DNA from: Galbitalea sp036271795
GTDB taxonomy: Bacteria > Actinomycetota > Actinomycetes > Actinomycetales > Microbacteriaceae
Length of the DNA stretch: 64,000 bases
Assembly: GCA_036271795.1 (NCBI GenBank)
Contig: DATAZY010000086.1
Coordinates: 1 to 64,000 of the forward strand
Reading direction: 5' to 3'
The position numbers and the translations under genes are program-made. The notes below the pieces were generated by a model. It was not told where the DNA came from. It did no database searches and saw only the letters and a list, made by a program, of their open reading frames with translations. Below, piece by piece: positions 60,996-64,000 of the stretch (position 1 is its first letter; every line of letters begins with the position of its first letter).

Positions 60996-62544
60996 CGCAC
61001 AGGACCCGACGGGCGAGGTATTCGTCGAGGCGGACGACGCCGCGCCCGAAACGATGGAACAGACTCCGCAGGCCGTCAGCCCGCTGCGCACGGTCACAGT
61101 CGTGAGCGCACGCCTGGTCCTCGGCCTCGTCGCGCTGGCGGTGCTCGCGGTGCTCGTTGGCGCCATGATCCTCGTGCCAATCCCGACTCTTCGATCGCCG
61201 GCCGCCAGCACGGTGGTCACTCCGGTACCGACGACCCAGCAACTTGTCTGTCCGGGAGGCTTGCTGCGTCTCGCATCCGCTTCCGGCAAGGGTGCGACAA
61301 CGGCCTCGGCGGTTGGGGCGCCTCAGATCGTGAGCGTCGCGGTGCCGGGAGCTCCGGACAAGAGCGCGTTCGCGCAGTCCGACGCCGGGACGGACGGCGG
61401 ATCCGCAGCACCGCAGCTTCTGAGTACCGAACCGGTCGGTGCCGGTGCGGCGGCGCCCCTCCTTGGCGGGGTTCAGTCGGAAGCCGTCAACACCGACGAG
61501 TTCTTCGGTCTGTCCTCTTCTGAGTGCACGGCGCCCGCTGGGGATGTCTGGTTGTCCGGAGGGGCGACCACTTTGGGTCGCGCGACTCTCCTCTTGCTGG
61601 CCAACCCGACGGCTGTCGCCGCCGTCGCTTCGATCCAGATCTTCGGTGAGACGGGCCCGGTGAGCGCGCCGGGCATGGACGGCATCATCGTTCCCGCCGG
61701 GGGCCAGCGGGTGCTCTCGCTCGCCGGCTTCGCCCCGGGCCTCGCCTCACCCGTGGTGCACGTGACAACGAGCGGTGGCCAGGTCGTCGCGAGTCTCGAA
61801 CAGACCACGGTGAGAGGTGTCGCGCCGGGGGGAGCCGACTTCGTCGCCGCAACTCCCGCGCCCGCGCTGATCACCGTGTTGCCCGGCGTCGTTGTGTCGG
61901 CGACTTCGGCGATGGATCCGCTCCAGGGCCAGACCGGATTCGATGACCTGCAACCAACACTCCGCGTGTACCTGCCCGGGGCAAAGACTGTGACGGCGTC
62001 GATCACCGTTCTCGCGGAGGATGGAACCGTCACCGGAAAGCCGATCCGTGCCGACCTCCAGCCCGGCAGCGTGACCGACCTTCCGCTTGACCAACTCTCG
62101 GACGGCAACTACACGGTGATCGTCAAGGCGAAGGTTCCCGTACTCGCGAGCGTCCGGGTCTCCACCGTGACCGCTGCCACGGCCGACGCAAGCGGATCTC
62201 AGGACGTTGGCGGCAGCGATTTCGCCTGGATTACACCGGCCGCGCTTCTCACGTCCAGCGTTGTGGTGCCGATCGCGATGGGAATGCATCCCCTCCTGCA
62301 CCTTGACAATCCCGGCCGCGCGCCAGCGTCGATCACACTCCACGCCCTGTCCGGCACAGACATCACGAAAACCGTTGGCGCCGGCGAGGCCGTCTCGATA
62401 CCGGTTGTGGCCGGACGCAGCTACCGGATGACCGGATTCACCGGACTCTATGCCTCGGTCAGCGGCACGGAAGACGGCGAGATCACGAGCTACGGCATCA
62501 GCCCGCTCGCCCGGGTCCAGGGACCGGTGCGCATCTACCGCTAG
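60988..62544 (+). CDS. DUF5719 secreted or membrane-anchored protein
   Basis: The protein has 518 residues: a cytoplasmic head of about 45 residues, one membrane helix (ARLVLGLVALAVLAVLVGAMILV), then an extracytoplasmic region rich in Ala, Gly, Val and Thr that matches the DUF5719 type (ATLLLLANPTAVAAVASIQIFG, VVASLEQTTVRGVAPGGADF, TGFTGLYASVSGTEDGEI). DUF5719 proteins occur with the GT2 gene before it in actinobacterial envelope loci. The start is taken at ATG 60988, six bases after GGGGGAGG, with ATG 60982 as an alternative. No catalytic residues can be named. Confidence 0.82.
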   Translation: MPDAQDPTGEVFVEADDAAPETMEQTPQAVSPLRTVTVVSARLVLGLVALAVLAVLVGAMILVPIPTLRSPAASTVVTPVPTTQQLVCPGGLLRLASASGKGATTASAVGAPQIVSVAVPGAPDKSAFAQSDAGTDGGSAAPQLLSTEPVGAGAAAPLLGGVQSEAVNTDEFFGLSSSECTAPAGDVWLSGGATTLGRATLLLLANPTAVAAVASIQIFGETGPVSAPGMDGIIVPAGGQRVLSLAGFAPGLASPVVHVTTSGGQVVASLEQTTVRGVAPGGADFVAATPAPALITVLPGVVVSATSAMDPLQGQTGFDDLQPTLRVYLPGAKTVTASITVLAEDGTVTGKPIRADLQPGSVTDLPLDQLSDGNYTVIVKAKVPVLASVRVSTVTAATADASGSQDVGGSDFAWITPAALLTSSVVVPIAMGMHPLLHLDNPGRAPASITLHALSGTDITKTVGAGEAVSIPVVAGRSYRMTGFTGLYASVSGTEDGEITSYGISPLARVQGPVRIYR

Positions 62545-62566
62545 CGCCGTCTATTCTTGGCGCTCC

Positions 62567-63010
62567 CTACAGGTGCCGGAATCGCTCCGGCGCCAGGTCC
62601 CACGGATCCTTACCCAGGAGCTCCGCGACCGCGCGAAAGACGCAACTTTCGATCATCATCCGTTTGTGCAGCTCGTCGTAGCGGTGAAGGCGAGACATTC
62701 GCTCGATGGGCAAGCGGTAGAGGATGATCCTGCGTTCCCGCTTGATGACCCGCCAGCGATCGAGCCCCCCCGCCCCGACGGGCGCCGACGGCAGCACGGC
62801 GACTTCGAACCGGGTCTGCGTCAACTCATCCGGCCAGAGGTCCTTGAGGTATTCTGCGGTCGACGCGACGGTCATGTCGAACACGTCCGCGCGGGAGCGA
62901 AGGAGCGGCAGATGGGGCCCGGTAACGGCGGCTCGGATGCCTCTGCCGTGCCGATCGCGCCAGCCTGGCCGGGCGGAGACCGGCGAACTGTGCCGTCGAG
63001 GTGTGGCCAT
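62567..63010 (-). CDS. Metallopeptidase-family (Zincin_1-like) protein, apparently lacking HExxH
   Basis: The 147-residue protein resembles the actinobacterial homologues near whiB2 and manB that are annotated as metallopeptidase family. Landmarks are FEVAVLPSAPVGAGGLDRW, RRIILYRLPIERMSRLHRYDEL and the C-terminal ELLGKDPWDLAPERF. In true Zincin_1 proteins an HExxH zinc site lies near the end. Here the equivalent stretch reads ELHKRMMIESCVFRAVAEL, with no HExxH, so catalytic activity is doubtful. The ATG at 63010 is divergent from DUF3499. The basic N-terminus may interact with nucleic acid. Confidence 0.75.
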   Translation of the reverse strand: MATPRRHSSPVSARPGWRDRHGRGIRAAVTGPHLPLLRSRADVFDMTVASTAEYLKDLWPDELTQTRFEVAVLPSAPVGAGGLDRWRVIKRERRIILYRLPIERMSRLHRYDELHKRMMIESCVFRAVAELLGKDPWDLAPERFRHL

Positions 63011-63076
63011 GTGCCAATGCTAGACCGGCGTGCCAGAGCGTGCTCTTAGCGCACGCATGCATAAGGTGATTGCACA

Positions 63077-63280
63077 ATGACCGGTCGGCCCTGTAGCAAA
63101 GTCGCGTGTGGCGAGGACGCCGTCTCGACCCTCACCTATGTCTACGCGGACTCGATGGCGGTGCTTGGACCTCTCAGCCAGACGGCGGAGCCGCACAGCT
63201 ATGACCTGTGTGCCCGGCACGCCGAGCGGATGTCGGCGCCCAAGGGCTGGCAGGTCGTGCGCCTCGCGCAGTTGGGCTGA
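63077..63280 (+). CDS. DUF3499 small cysteine-containing protein
   Basis: This 67-residue protein begins MTGRPCSKVACGEDAVSTLT and ends YDLCARHAERMSAPKGWQVV. Cysteines in PCSKVAC and DLCARHA form a likely zinc-binding knuckle (C-x4-C, C-x2-H). DUF3499 is a conserved actinobacterial family placed between the metallopeptidase-like gene and phosphomannomutase, as here. The start ATG 63077 is 66 bp from the divergent metallopeptidase-like gene. Its function is unknown. Confidence 0.88.
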   Translation: MTGRPCSKVACGEDAVSTLTYVYADSMAVLGPLSQTAEPHSYDLCARHAERMSAPKGWQVVRLAQLG

Positions 63281-63321
63281 ACTGACAACTGCGCTGAACG
63301 GGGAGCCGGTACGATTGCACG

Positions 63322-64000
63322 GTGCCAGGCCCAGTCGATCCAGTTCCGACCGACACCGTCGATCTCGTCGCCTTCGACCTGGATGACACCCTCGCACCCT
63401 CCAAGTCGAGCCTCGATCCGCTCATGGCAAACCTGCTCGCACAACTGCTCTCGATCATCCCGGTGTGTGTCATCTCCGGCGGCCAATTCGGACAGTTCGA
63501 GAGCCAGCTGATTGCCGGGCTTCCCGCGAGCGCGACACCCCTGTTCGGCCGGTTGCACCTGCTGCCCACCTGCGGCACGCAGTACTACCGCTATGAGGGT
63601 GGCTGGAAGCAGCAGTACGCAGAGAACCTCACCCCTGGGCAGAAGAAACTTGGCCTGGCCGTTCTCGAAGACAGCGCGAAGCGGCTTGGACTGTGGGAGC
63701 CGCATACCTGGGGCCCCATCCTCGAAGACCGTGGTTCGCAGCTCACCTTTTCGGCGCTGGGCCAGGATGCGCCGGTCGACGCCAAGAAGGCGTGGGATCC
63801 GACCGGAGCGAAAAAGGAATCGCTGCGTGCCGCCGCTGCCGCCCAGCTTCCCGAGCTCGAGGTTCGGTCCGGAGGCTCGACCTCCATCGACGTCACCCGG
63901 AAGGGCATCGACAAGGCCTACGGCATGCGCAAGCTTGCCGAACTCACTTCCATCCCGCTCGAGCGGATGCTGTTCGTCGGCGATCGGCTCGATCCCGGCG
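63322..64000 (+). CDS. HAD-IIB phosphomannomutase-like protein, truncated by window end
   Basis: About 226 residues are visible, running past the window end. Motif I is FDLDDTLAPSK, VCVISGGQFGQFESQL is motif II, the cap contains LHLLPTCGTQYYRYEGGW, and motif III/IV is IDKAYGMRKL with VGDRLDPG. These belong to the eukaryotic-type phosphomannomutase/trehalose-phosphatase-like HAD-IIB branch seen next to DUF3499 in actinobacteria. The start is GTG 63322. A role in GDP-mannose supply with manA is plausible, but sugar phosphatase activity is also possible. Confidence 0.8.
   Translation, partial: MPGPVDPVPTDTVDLVAFDLDDTLAPSKSSLDPLMANLLAQLLSIIPVCVISGGQFGQFESQLIAGLPASATPLFGRLHLLPTCGTQYYRYEGGWKQQYAENLTPGQKKLGLAVLEDSAKRLGLWEPHTWGPILEDRGSQLTFSALGQDAPVDAKKAWDPTGAKKESLRAAAAAQLPELEVRSGGSTSIDVTRKGIDKAYGMRKLAELTSIPLERMLFVGDRLDPG

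Noticed and set aside
63038..63056. Inverted repeat GCGTGC-TCTTAGC-GCACGC between the metallopeptidase-like gene and DUF3499
   Set aside because: Short and in a divergent promoter region; terminator unlikely, operator role cannot be supported.

Overview
The window is high-GC DNA with the gene content of an actinobacterium, most likely of the Microbacteriaceae type. It has a WhiB2-class regulator followed by a polytopic GT2 glycosyltransferase, a DUF5719 protein, a Zincin_1-like protein, DUF3499 and a phosphomannomutase-like HAD protein, an order that resembles the mycobacterial whiB2-manB neighbourhood. GtrA proteins and a PH-domain protein surround purKE. GTG and TTG starts are common. The genus is an inference.

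Almost all of positions 459-56526 is one very large surface-glycan locus, interrupted only by purKE (2372-4013), one acyl-CoA dehydrogenase and manA. Layout: (1) 1-4013, end of a PH-domain protein, UDP-glucose dehydrogenase, GtrA, purK, purE. (2) 4022-9612, a minus-strand, mostly ATGA-coupled operon with a nucleotide-sugar dehydrogenase, GT2, epimerase, rmlD and GT4, preceded by a GtrA protein. (3) 9665-14477, a membrane protein, rmlB, a GT2 and a Wzm/Wzt-type ABC exporter. (4) 14720-17681, a TagF-like transferase facing a methyltransferase, nucleotidyltransferase and HAD phosphatase cassette. (5) 17765-21412, a secreted protein with about 17 LGFP repeats. (6) rmlC and rmlA. (7) 23540-24312, wrecked genes for a CDP-3,6-dideoxyhexose pathway. 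(8) 24334-36109, membrane GT, GT61, acetyltransferase, GT2, an unknown glycan protein, the FdtA/FdtB pair and a GT2-GT4 fusion. (9) 36129-40714, DUF2304-GT2, a large membrane protein and an acyltransferase. (10) 40733-41268, remnant of an IS982-type element. (11) 41336-49023, a GT2, then gmd with ColC-like and ColD-like genes, a GT4, an epimerase and a Wzx-like flippase. (12) two O-antigen-ligase-like proteins in tandem. (13) acyl-CoA dehydrogenase, manA, GtrA, GT2 and an SDR. (14) a GlxA-type regulator and then the whiB2 block to the window end.

Read together, the locus makes UDP-glucuronate, a second UDP-uronate (ManNAcA/GlcNAcA type), dTDP-L-rhamnose (rmlA, B, C, D scattered over 18 kb), probably a dTDP-3-acylamino-3,6-dideoxyhexose, and a GDP-linked 3,6-dideoxyhexose of the colitose type. 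About a dozen transferases assemble these, two export systems are present (ABC and Wzx-like), and two ligase-like proteins could attach the product. The most unusual point is that a live GDP-dideoxyhexose operon and the ruins of a CDP-dideoxyhexose pathway (RfbH/DdhC) sit in the same Gram-positive glycan locus. No tRNA, rRNA or CRISPR array was recognised.
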